DNA of 35,080 nucleotides from Aquipuribacter hungaricus (GTDB taxonomy: Bacteria > Actinomycetota > Actinomycetes > Actinomycetales > JBBAYJ01). The DNA lies in NCBI RefSeq assembly GCF_037860755.1, contig NZ_JBBEOI010000015.1:1-35080 (forward strand), read 5' to 3'. The notes beneath the pieces are model-generated. The model did no database searches. It had not been told where the DNA came from and worked only from the letters and a program-made list of their open reading frames with translations. Made by a program: the position numbers and the translations under genes. This document shows positions 28,619-35,080 of the stretch, piece after piece; position 1 is the first letter of the stretch; every line of letters begins with the position of its first letter.

Positions 28619-29455
28619 GTGGAGGCCCTGCTCGGCGCCCCGACGGGCGTCCTGCCCGCAGCGCCGGACGAGGCGGCGCGGGCGCTCGCGGCCCGCTACG
28701 CCTACCCCTCATCCGTCGCGGAGGGGCGGCCGTGGGTGCGCGCCAACACGGCGACCAGCCTCGACGGCGCGGTGTCGGGCGCCGACGGCCGCTCGGCCTC
28801 GGTGAGCGGCACCGTGGACAAGCAGGTCTTCGGGGTGCTCCGCGGGCTGGCCGACGTCGTCCTGGTGGGTGCCGGGACCGCCCGGACCGAGGGCTACGGC
28901 CCCGTGCGGCCGCACCGGGTGCTCGGGCCGGAGCGCGCCCGGGCCGGTCGGCGCACCGCCGCCGTGCTCGTGCAGGTCACCCGCTCGGGCCGCGTCGAGG
29001 CCGGCCGCGGGATGTTCGACGAGCCGGGTGCCGCGCTGGTCGCGGTGCCGGGCGGCGACGAGGCCGCCCGTGCGCGGGCGGTCGGCACCGCGGGCGAGGA
29101 CCGGGTGCTGGTGTGCGGCGGGGGCGACCACGGGGGTACAGACCGCGGTGGCACGGACCACGGCGGCGTCGACCTGGCCGACCTGCTCGACCGGCTCGCC
29201 CGGCGCGGTCTCACCCGGGTGCTCTGCGAGGGGGGACCCGAGCTGCTCGGCGCCCTCGCGGCGGCGGACCTGCTCGACGAGCTCTGCCTGACGACGAGCC
29301 CCGTGCTCGTGGCGGGCGACGGTGCGCGCGCCGTCACCGGTGCCGCGGGGGACCCGCGCGGCTTCTCGCTGGCCGGGCTGCTGCACGCCGAGGGGACCCT
29401 GCTCGCCCGCTGGGTGCGCGACCGGGGCACGGTGCCCGACGAACAGGACGCCTAG
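28619..29455 (+). CDS. RibD C-terminal-domain (pyrimidine reductase) family protein
   Basis: A 278-residue NADPH-dependent reductase with a dihydrofolate-reductase-like fold. Visible marks are WVRANTATSLDGAVSG (substrate loop), GLADVVLVGAGTARTEGYGP (cofactor loop) and VLCEGGPELLGALAAADLLDELCLTTSPVL. The deaminase half of bifunctional RibD is absent. It matches M. tuberculosis Rv2671, next to the zapE-like Rv2670c, which can reduce dihydrofolate in vitro. Its physiological substrate is not certain. GTG at 28619 follows the sufE stop by two bases, so it is probably coupled. A Gly-rich pentapeptide repeat (GDHGG TDRGG TDHGG) lies near residues 169-183. Confidence 0.85.
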   Translation: MEALLGAPTGVLPAAPDEAARALAARYAYPSSVAEGRPWVRANTATSLDGAVSGADGRSASVSGTVDKQVFGVLRGLADVVLVGAGTARTEGYGPVRPHRVLGPERARAGRRTAAVLVQVTRSGRVEAGRGMFDEPGAALVAVPGGDEAARARAVGTAGEDRVLVCGGGDHGGTDRGGTDHGGVDLADLLDRLARRGLTRVLCEGGPELLGALAAADLLDELCLTTSPVLVAGDGARAVTGAAGDPRGFSLAGLLHAEGTLLARWVRDRGTVPDEQDA

Positions 29456-29490
29456 CGCGCCTGGCGGGCCGGGCTGTCCGGGGTCGCCGC

Positions 29491-29496
29491 TACGGT
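29491..29496 (+). promoter_or_regulatory. Candidate -10 element for leaderless VOC gene mRNA
   Basis: TACGGT, then CCCCGCC (seven bases), then the ATG at 29504. There is no Shine-Dalgarno sequence. Confidence 0.5.
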
Positions 29497-29503
29497 CCCC
29501 GCC

Positions 29504-29881
29504 ATGCTGGACCACGTAGGGATCCCCGCCGCCGACGTCGAGGCCTCGGCGGCGTTCTACCTCGCGCTCATGGCGCCCGCGGGCTGGCGCGAGGCCACCC
29601 GCATCCCCACGCCCGGCGGCCCGGTGCTGGGCCTGGCCGCGGGCGACGGGCCGCCGGACTTCTGGCTGAGCCCCACCGCCGGCCCGCTCGCGGGCGAGCT
29701 CCACCTGGCGTTCGTCGTCGCCGACCGTGCCGTGGTGGACGCGGTCCACGGTGCCGCGGTGACGCTCGGGGCCGAGGTGCTGCACGCCCCCCGGGAGTGG
29801 CCCGAGTACCACCCCGGCTACTACGCCGTGTTCGTGCGCGACCCGGACGGGCACAACGTCGAGGCGGTCGTCCACAGCTGA
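29504..29881 (+). CDS. VOC-family (glyoxalase/bleomycin-resistance-fold) protein
   Basis: A 125-residue protein with two beta-alpha-beta-beta-beta modules. The first metal-ligand position is His4 in MLDHVGIPAADVEASAAFY, and LHLAFVVADR starts the second module. The C-terminal FVRDPDGHNVEAVVH carries the usual late Glu. Such proteins bind a metal and act as lyases, isomerases or drug binders; the substrate is not apparent. ATG at 29504 follows a -10-like hexamer by seven bases. It converges on the alpha/beta hydrolase gene with a 19-bp gap. Confidence 0.85.
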   Translation: MLDHVGIPAADVEASAAFYLALMAPAGWREATRIPTPGGPVLGLAAGDGPPDFWLSPTAGPLAGELHLAFVVADRAVVDAVHGAAVTLGAEVLHAPREWPEYHPGYYAVFVRDPDGHNVEAVVHS

Positions 29882-29900
29882 CCCGCCCCCGGCAGCCGGC

Positions 29901-31262
29901 TCAGGAAGGCGTCGGACCGTCCCCCGCGGCGGCCGGCAGCTGCGACCCCAGCTCGGCGCGCAGGTAGTCCTCGACCACCTGCTCCCAGCGGACGGGGTCG
30001 ACGTTCCACTCCTGGCAGTGCCGCGCGCCCCGGAACGGCACGTGCGTGACGAGGTCCGGCCGTGCCTGGGCGAGCCTGCGGGTGGGACCCGAGGGCACGA
30101 ACTCGTCGTCGTCGGAGTGGACGACGAGCATGCGGTGGCGCAGCTCGTTGGCCCGCGCCACCCAGTCGAAGCGGTCGAGCTCGACCGGGCCCTCGACCCC
30201 GAAGAGCCGGTCGGCCTGCTTGCGGCCGAGCAGCTCCACGCCCAGCCGCGCCACCCACACCGGCACCCGGTTGACGCGGGCCTGGTGGTCGAGGACGTCG
30301 GCCCACGACACGACGGGCGCGTCGAGGACGACCGCCCGGACCACGTGCAGCAGGCGGGAGCGGGACAGCAGCTGCAGGACGATCGCGCCGCCCATCGACC
30401 AGCCGACGAGGACGACCCCGCTGGCGCCGCGGCGCAGCGCGAGCCGCACGGCGTGCTCGATGTCCGCCCACTCGGTGTCGCCGAGGTGGTAGCGGCCGCC
30501 GGGCAGGGCCGGGGCGTCGGCGTCGTTGCGGTAGCTGGGGACCACCGCCGGCAGGCCCAGGCGCTGGAGCACGGGCAGCGCGCGCAGGCACTCCTCGCGG
30601 GTGGCGCCGCGGCCGTGGACGAGGACGGCCCAGACGTCCGATGCGGGCGCTCCCTCGGGCGGCGGCACGACCCAGGCGGGCAGCGGGCCGACCTCGCCGT
30701 CGAGGACGACGTCCTCGTGGGGCAGGCCGAGCGCCGACGTCGGGTCGCCGGCGTAGTAGGACGGGCTCCACCGGGCGGGGCCCACCTTCATGGGGCCGTC
30801 GACCTCGACGAGCTCCCGGGTGACCGTGGGCCCGTCGGCGCGCAGCACCTCGCCGAGCCGGGCGTGGCTGAGGCCGCCGTGCAGGCGCAGGCCGTAGCGG
30901 CCGCGCGCGACGGTCTCGTCCGTCGCCCGCAGCGTCACGGTGCCGGGGCCGACGCTGAGCACCTCGGTGTCGTCGGGCCGCACCCGGTCCGGCGTGAGCA
31001 CGCGCCGGACGAAGTACGCGGCCACGGCGCTGACGAGCGCGGAGAACAGCAGCCCCGCCCCGAGAGCCGTCCCCCCGACGACGAGCACCGTGGCCAGCCG
31101 GCCGTGGCGCAGACCCCTGCGCACGCGCCGGGGCCCGTCGTCGGCGGAGTCTACCGGGGCCGGGGGCGTCGCCTGCCCGGACGGGGCCGACAGGGTCACG
31201 GCGGGCGGGGCGGCGGGACCGGCGGGGAGGACGGCGGCCCGTCGACGGCGGAGGCTCGGCAC
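29901..31262 (-). CDS. Membrane-anchored alpha/beta hydrolase
   Basis: A 453-residue protein. The N-terminal part has a Pro/Ala-rich, basic stretch and then one transmembrane segment (TVLVVGGTALGAGLLFSALV), followed by an all-beta region and an alpha/beta hydrolase domain. The nucleophile Ser is in VLVGWSMGG, the acid in VHSDDDEFVP and the His in GARHCQEW; HGRGATREE forms the oxyanion side. It is probably an extracytoplasmic or membrane-facing esterase or peptidase of unknown substrate. The start is GTG at 31262, six bases after CAGACT on the minus strand (possible leaderless -10). It is divergent from msrB. Confidence 0.85.
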   Translation of the reverse strand: MPSLRRRRAAVLPAGPAAPPAVTLSAPSGQATPPAPVDSADDGPRRVRRGLRHGRLATVLVVGGTALGAGLLFSALVSAVAAYFVRRVLTPDRVRPDDTEVLSVGPGTVTLRATDETVARGRYGLRLHGGLSHARLGEVLRADGPTVTRELVEVDGPMKVGPARWSPSYYAGDPTSALGLPHEDVVLDGEVGPLPAWVVPPPEGAPASDVWAVLVHGRGATREECLRALPVLQRLGLPAVVPSYRNDADAPALPGGRYHLGDTEWADIEHAVRLALRRGASGVVLVGWSMGGAIVLQLLSRSRLLHVVRAVVLDAPVVSWADVLDHQARVNRVPVWVARLGVELLGRKQADRLFGVEGPVELDRFDWVARANELRHRMLVVHSDDDEFVPSGPTRRLAQARPDLVTHVPFRGARHCQEWNVDPVRWEQVVEDYLRAELGSQLPAAAGDGPTPS

Positions 31263-31268
31263 CCGGCG

Positions 31269-31274
31269 AGTCTG
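31269..31274 (-). promoter_or_regulatory. Candidate -10 element for the hydrolase gene
   Basis: The minus strand reads CAGACT, then CGCCGG, then the GTG at 31262. The first base departs from TANNNT. The position is right for a leaderless start, and no Shine-Dalgarno sequence is present. Confidence 0.35.
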
Positions 31275-31389
31275 GCAGCCGGCGCCCACGGCCGTCGCGC
31301 GGTGGCCGGCCGCGCCGGAACAGCCCGCGCGGGGACCACGTTGGCCCCGGTGGGCGCGCCGGACCCACGGCGCCCCGGGAGGAGATCTC

Positions 31390-31878
31390 ATGTTCGGTCG
31401 ACGCGACAGCACCACCCCCACCAGCTCGCACGAGGGCACCGGCACGACGGACGGGCCCGGCGCCGGTCGCTACCCCGCCGCCCGCACCGACGAGGAGTGG
31501 CGCGCCACCCTGTCGCCGCAGGAGTACCAGGTGCTCCGGCTCGCGGGCACGGAGCGCGCCTACACCGGCGAGTACACCGACAACCACGAGGTCGGCGTCT
31601 ACTCCTGCCGCGCCTGCGGCACCGAGCTGTTCCGCAGCGAGCAGAAGTTCGACAGCCACTGCGGCTGGCCGTCCTTCTACTCCGCCCTGGCCGGCGACCG
31701 GGTCGAGGAGATCGAGGACCGGTCCTTCGGGTCCGTCCGCACCGAGGTCCGCTGCGCGGCGTGCGGCTCCCACATGGGCCACGTCTTCGCCGGCGAGGGA
31801 TACGGCACCCCGACCGACCTGCGCTACTGCATCAACTCGATCAGCATGCGCTTCGAGCCGGCCGCGCCCGGGGCGTAG
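31390..31878 (+). CDS. msrB: Peptide methionine-(R)-S-oxide reductase
   Basis: A 162-residue repair enzyme that reduces methionine-R-sulfoxide in proteins. The catalytic Cys147 lies in RYCINSISMRF. The structural zinc site is complete: Cys73 and Cys76 in SCRACG, Cys122 and Cys125 in CAACGSHMGHVF. CGWPSF supplies the substrate pocket. The first 28 residues are polar and low in complexity, without a signal peptide. The start is ATG at 31390 after GGGAGGAG at 31377-31384. It ends four bases before the convergent chemoreceptor gene. M. tuberculosis msrB (Rv2674) lies in the same ribD-to-hemQ neighbourhood. Confidence 0.96.
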   Translation: MFGRRDSTTPTSSHEGTGTTDGPGAGRYPAARTDEEWRATLSPQEYQVLRLAGTERAYTGEYTDNHEVGVYSCRACGTELFRSEQKFDSHCGWPSFYSALAGDRVEEIEDRSFGSVRTEVRCAACGSHMGHVFAGEGYGTPTDLRYCINSISMRFEPAAPGA

Positions 31879-31882
31879 CCGG

Positions 31883-33532
31883 TCAGTACCGGAAGCGCCC
31901 CACCTGGGCGCTGAGCCCGGCGGCGGTGCGGGTGAGCTCGTCCACGGCGGCCCGGGTGTCCCGGGCCGCCTGGTCGGTGCCCTCGGCCGCCTCGGCCACG
32001 GCGACGATGCTCGCGGCGATGTCGCTGGTGCCGCCGGCGGCCTGGGCGACACCGCGCGACATCCCCGCCGTCGTGGCCGTCTGCTCCTCCACCGCCGACG
32101 TGATCGACAGCTGCAGGTCGTGGATCGAGGCGATGATCGCCGACAGCCGGCTCATCTCCCCCACGGCGCCCGTGGTGCCGGACTGGATGGAGTCCACGCG
32201 GCGGGCGATGTCCTCGGTGGCGCGGCCGGTCTCCTGGGCGAGCTCCTTGACCTCGGTGGCGACGACGGCGAAGCCCTTGCCCGCCTCCCCCGCGCGCGCC
32301 GCCTCGATGGTGGCGTTGAGTGCCAGCAGGTTGGTCTGCTCGGCGATCGACGTGATGGCCTTGACGACGCTGCCGATCTCGGTGCTCGAGGTGCCGAGCG
32401 CCGCCATGGTGGCGTCGGCCGCGGCGACCACGGCGACGGCGCCGGCCACGACCCGGGCGGCCTCGCCTGCCGCCTGGGCGATCTCGCGGATCGACGCGCC
32501 CATCTCCTCCGAGCCGGCGGCGACGGTGCGCACGTCGCCCGAGACCCGCTCGGCGGTCGCGGACACGACGGCGGCCTGCTCCGACGACCGGTGCGCGCCG
32601 GCCGCGATCTGCTCCGAGGACCGGCTGAGCTGCTCGGCGGCGGCGGCCACGGCGGTCGCGCTGGCCGCGACGCCGGACACGACCGAGCGGACCTGCCCGG
32701 TGGCCCGGTCCAGGCCCTGGGCGACGGCCCCGACCTCGTCGCGCGAGGTGAGGCCGGTGCTGACGGTGAGGTCGCCCCCGGCCAGTGCCTGCACGGCGTC
32801 GACGAGGCGGCCCAGCGGCCGGGTCACGGAGCGGACGACCACGACGGCCAGCAGGACGAGGAGCGCGACCGCGCCGACCGCGACCCCGGCGACGACCGCC
32901 TCGGCGGTGCGCCGCTGGGCGGCGGAGCGCTCCTCCGCGGCGACGGCCTGCGCGGCGACGGTGTCGCTGACGACGGGCAGCGCCTCCTCCAGGGCCTCGA
33001 AGGCGGTGAGGAACTGCGGGTAGGCGTCGCGGGCCGCGTCGGGGTCACGCTCCACGACGGCGGCGATGTCGGCCGCGGCGACGAGGTAGTCCTCGACGGC
33101 GGGGCCGACCGAGGTGACGGCGGCCTCCGCCTCCTCGCCCAGCCCGGCGGCGGCGACGGCGTCGAGCCGGGCGCGCAGGGTCTCGGAGTGCTCGGCCAGG
33201 TCGGCGGCGGCGGCGTACCGCTCCTGCCCGCCGTCGGCCAGCAGCGCCGACAGGACGTCCGCCCGGACCGCGTCGTGCATCATGTCGGCCTCGAGCGCGG
33301 CGCGCGTCGCCCCTGAGGCCGCGAGCAGGTCCTCGGCGCTGGCACCGGTGCCCTCCAGCCCGTGCAGGCCCACCCCGGCCGTGGCGGCGAGCGCGGCGGT
33401 GGCCACGAGGACCACGGCGCCCATCCGGGTGGCGAGGCGCCGGTCGGCCAGCCATGCGCCGGCACGCGGCGGGCGTCCCCCGGTCGCGTGGCCGTCGACG
33501 GTCGCGGCGGGGACGGGCGGGCTGGGGGCCAT
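31883..33532 (-). CDS. Methyl-accepting chemotaxis protein
   Basis: A 549-residue transmembrane chemoreceptor. A short cytoplasmic N terminus is followed by the first membrane segment (about 27-50, [20 protein letters not shown]), a helical extracytoplasmic sensor of about 150 residues (four-helix-bundle type), and a second membrane segment ([21 protein letters not shown]). A HAMP domain ([21 protein letters not shown]) and a long coiled-coil signalling domain complete it. The hairpin tip [20 protein letters not shown] is the CheA/CheW-binding hallmark. The start is ATG at 33532 with AGGAG at 33539-33543. No che or flagellar genes are nearby, so it is an orphan receptor. The ligand is unknown. 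Confidence 0.95.
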   Translation of the reverse strand: MAPSPPVPAATVDGHATGGRPPRAGAWLADRRLATRMGAVVLVATAALAATAGVGLHGLEGTGASAEDLLAASGATRAALEADMMHDAVRADVLSALLADGGQERYAAAADLAEHSETLRARLDAVAAAGLGEEAEAAVTSVGPAVEDYLVAAADIAAVVERDPDAARDAYPQFLTAFEALEEALPVVSDTVAAQAVAAEERSAAQRRTAEAVVAGVAVGAVALLVLLAVVVVRSVTRPLGRLVDAVQALAGGDLTVSTGLTSRDEVGAVAQGLDRATGQVRSVVSGVAASATAVAAAAEQLSRSSEQIAAGAHRSSEQAAVVSATAERVSGDVRTVAAGSEEMGASIREIAQAAGEAARVVAGAVAVVAAADATMAALGTSSTEIGSVVKAITSIAEQTNLLALNATIEAARAGEAGKGFAVVATEVKELAQETGRATEDIARRVDSIQSGTTGAVGEMSRLSAIIASIHDLQLSITSAVEEQTATTAGMSRGVAQAAGGTSDIAASIVAVAEAAEGTDQAARDTRAAVDELTRTAAGLSAQVGRFRY

Positions 33533-33638
33533 GGGGACTCCTGGGCGGCGGCACGGCGGTGTCGCGGCCGCGGTCGGCCGTGCCCCGGGCATCGGCACGC
33601 CGGCACCCGACCTTGACGGCGGCACGCCACCCGCCGCC

Positions 33639-33644
33639 TAGCCT
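33639..33644 (+). promoter_or_regulatory. Candidate -10 element for leaderless GNAT gene mRNA
   Basis: TAGCCT, then TGCCCGTC (eight bases), then the GTG at 33653. TTGACG at 33613-33618 looks like a -35 but the spacing is 20 bases, longer than usual. Confidence 0.45.
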
Positions 33645-33652
33645 TGCCCGTC

Positions 33653-34102
33653 GTGGAGCAGGAGACCGCCCGGGCGCGGTGGGACGAGCTGGACGTGCGC
33701 ACGGCCTACGAGCTGCTGCGGCTGCGCAGCGACGTGTTCGTCGTCGAGCAGGAGTGCGCCTACCCGGACCTGGACGGGCGCGACACGGAGCCGACGACCG
33801 AGCACCGCTGGGTGCACGAGCCGGGCCGCCCGGGGGCGGTGCTCGCCTACCTGCGCGTGCTCGCCGACCCGGCGGGCCTGCGGGTGGGCCGGGTGGTCAC
33901 CGCGCCCGCCGCCCGGGGCCGCGGGCTGGCGGGGGTGCTGGTGGGCCAGGTCGTCGCCGACCACGGCGCGTCGGCCACCGTCGTGCTGGACGCGCAGAGC
34001 CACCTGGCGGGCTGGTACGGCCGCCACGGCTTCGTCCGGGACGGGGAGGACTTCGTCGAGGACGGGATCCCCCACACCCCGATGGCCCGCCCGGCCGGCT
34101 GA
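33653..34102 (+). CDS. GNAT-family N-acetyltransferase, ElaA-like
   Basis: A 149-residue acetyl-CoA-dependent acyltransferase. The N-terminal half, ELLRLRSDVFVVEQECAYPDLDGRD, is the ElaA hallmark. VGRVVTAPAARGRGLAGVLV is the acetyl-CoA-binding loop (R/Q-x-x-G-x-G/A type), and LAGWYGRHGFVRDGEDFVEDGIPHTPM ends the fold. The substrate of ElaA proteins is unknown. The start is GTG at 33653; a TTG three codons upstream is possible but lies inside the -10-like hexamer region. It is divergent from the chemoreceptor and converges on hemQ. Confidence 0.88.
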   Translation: MEQETARARWDELDVRTAYELLRLRSDVFVVEQECAYPDLDGRDTEPTTEHRWVHEPGRPGAVLAYLRVLADPAGLRVGRVVTAPAARGRGLAGVLVGQVVADHGASATVVLDAQSHLAGWYGRHGFVRDGEDFVEDGIPHTPMARPAG

Positions 34103-34114
34103 GCCGCCGGCCGG
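34091..34114. terminator. GC hairpin over the GNAT stop codon
   Basis: CCGGCCGGC (34091-34099) pairs perfectly with GCCGGCCGG (34106-34114) around a six-base loop that contains the GNAT stop codon TGA. It lies in the convergent junction with hemQ. No T-tract follows. Confidence 0.5.
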
Positions 34115-34142
34115 CAGGCTGCTGACCCACAGGGCAGAGGCC

Positions 34143-34865
34143 TCAGGGCAGCTGCTCGACCAGCCGGGCGAGCTCGACGCGGGGACCGGTGTAGAACGGC
34201 AGCTCCTCGCGGACGTGGCGGCGGGCCTCGGTGTTCCGCAGGTCGCGCATGAGGTCGACGATCCGGTGCAGCTCGTCGGCCTCGAAGGCCAGCAGCCACT
34301 CGTAGTCGCCGAGCGCGAACGCCGAAACGGTGTTGGCGCGGACGTCGGGGTACGGCCGGGCCGCGCGGCCGTGGTCGACGAGCATGGTCCGGCGCTCGTC
34401 CGCCGGCAGCAGGTACCACTCGTAGCTGCGGACGAACGGGTACACGCAGCAGTAGCCTCGCGGCTCCTCCCCCGCCATGAACGCCGGCACGTGGCCCCGG
34501 TTGAACTCCGCGGGCCGGTGCAGGCCCATGACCGACCACACCGGCGTCAGATGCGAGCCGAGCCGGCTGCGCCGCAGCGCGTGGTAGGCCGCCTGGACGG
34601 TCTCCACGGCGGGCGCGTGCCACCACACCATGAGGTCGGCGTCGGCCGTCATGCCGCCCAGGTCGTACCAGCCGCGGACGACGAGGTCGCCGTCGGCCGC
34701 CAGGGGCGCGAGCGCGGCCTCGACCTCGGCGACCAGCGCGGCACGGTCGCCGCTGCCGAGCGTCTCGCTGGCCGCGAACACCGACCAGGCGGTGTAGCGG
34801 ACGGTCGCGTTGATCTCGTCGGTGGGGGTGGGGACCCCGGCGGCGTCGTGGTGGTGGGCGCTCAT
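34143..34865 (-). CDS. hemQ: Coproheme decarboxylase (ChdC/HemQ)
   Basis: A 240-residue chlorite-dismutase-family enzyme that decarboxylates coproheme to heme b, the last step of the coproporphyrin-dependent pathway. The axial heme ligand is His165 in [10 protein letters not shown]. The conserved Tyr in [14 protein letters not shown] (about 142) corresponds to the catalytic Tyr of the family. His125 in FNRGHVPAF may be the distal histidine found in actinobacterial enzymes. The start is ATG at 34865, overlapping the hemY stop as ATGA. The pair matches M. tuberculosis Rv2676c-Rv2677c. Confidence 0.93.
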   Translation of the reverse strand: MSAHHHDAAGVPTPTDEINATVRYTAWSVFAASETLGSGDRAALVAEVEAALAPLAADGDLVVRGWYDLGGMTADADLMVWWHAPAVETVQAAYHALRRSRLGSHLTPVWSVMGLHRPAEFNRGHVPAFMAGEEPRGYCCVYPFVRSYEWYLLPADERRTMLVDHGRAARPYPDVRANTVSAFALGDYEWLLAFEADELHRIVDLMRDLRNTEARRHVREELPFYTGPRVELARLVEQLP

Positions 34866-35080
34866 GCCCCCCATCCTGCCGCGAGCAGCCGGCGCACCTC
34901 CGACCGGGCCGAGGCCACGCACGCGGGCACCCCGACGCCGTCGAGGAAGGCCCCGGTCACCGCGAGGCCGGGGACCGCGGCGACCGCGGCCCGCACCCGG
35001 GCGACCCGGGCGAGGTGCCCGGGGGCGTACTGCGGCAGCGCCCCGCCCCACCGGGCCACGGCCGCGGGTGCCGCGGCCAG
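34862..35080 (-). CDS. hemY: Coproporphyrinogen III/protoporphyrinogen oxidase, C-terminal fragment
   Basis: The last 72 codons of a gene that starts beyond the right edge. The residues [16 protein letters not shown] and [20 protein letters not shown] match the C-terminal FAD-binding end of HemY-type flavoprotein oxidases. In actinobacteria this enzyme oxidises coproporphyrinogen III to coproporphyrin III, which is then metallated and passed to HemQ. The stop overlaps the hemQ start, consistent with an operon. The truncation is only by the window edge. Confidence 0.88.
   Translation of the reverse strand: MAAAPAAVARWGGALPQYAPGHLARVARVRAAVAAVPGLAVTGAFLDGVGVPACVASARSEVRRLLAAGWGA

Overview
The window looks like chromosome from a high-GC Gram-positive actinobacterium. 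Four things point there: extreme GC content, many GTG starts, two gene neighbourhoods arranged as in Mycobacterium tuberculosis (thrS / HIT protein / pgsA / acyltransferase, and zapE-like, ribD-like, msrB, hemQ, hemY), and an SsgA/B-like protein. A methyl-accepting chemotaxis protein and an oligosaccharide-import operon suggest a soil or plant-litter genus with chemotaxis, possibly Kineosporiales or Cellulomonadaceae. That placement is inference. No phage, transposase, CRISPR array or foreign-composition island was seen.

Layout. 1-3381 (minus): operon thrS > HIT phosphorylase-like > pgsA > start of a phosphatidylinositol-mannoside acyltransferase, joined by overlaps. 3559-5184 (plus): secreted amidase. 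5284-7125 (minus): recQ, divergent from an unrecognised 252-residue protein (7196-7954). 7971-16257 (minus): a carbohydrate locus read as LacI regulator, then lipoprotein binding protein, two permeases, YicI-type GH31 alpha-xylosidase and GH1 beta-glucosidase. 16509-18142: four tRNA genes (Val-CAC on minus; Gly-GCC, Cys-GCA, Val-GAC on plus) around a PGPGW membrane protein and an SsgA/B-like gene. 18205-25904 (plus): IclR regulator, then glgX-treY-treZ. 26103-27134 (minus): zapE-like ATPase, divergent from sseA-sufE-ribD-like (27280-29455) and a VOC protein. 29901-35080: alpha/beta hydrolase, msrB, chemoreceptor, GNAT acetyltransferase, hemQ and the 3' end of hemY.

How the genes work together. 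The carbohydrate locus pairs an importer lacking its own ATPase with an alpha-xylosidase and a beta-glucosidase, the two activities needed alternately to dismantle xyloglucan oligosaccharides. Three near-identical LacI-type operators sit before the transport operon and before lacI. GlgX, TreY and TreZ form the glycogen/maltooligosaccharide to trehalose route. HemQ and HemY act in the coproporphyrin-dependent heme pathway. SseA and SufE handle sulfane sulfur.

Nothing here is clearly a new multi-gene system; most genes are housekeeping or ordinary metabolism. The most useful less obvious signals are the inferred xyloglucan operon with its operators, a recurring -10-like hexamer 6-8 nt before start codons that suggests leaderless mRNAs for at least seven genes, an in-frame 15-bp tandem repeat in the HIT gene, and a repeat/hairpin element after treZ.
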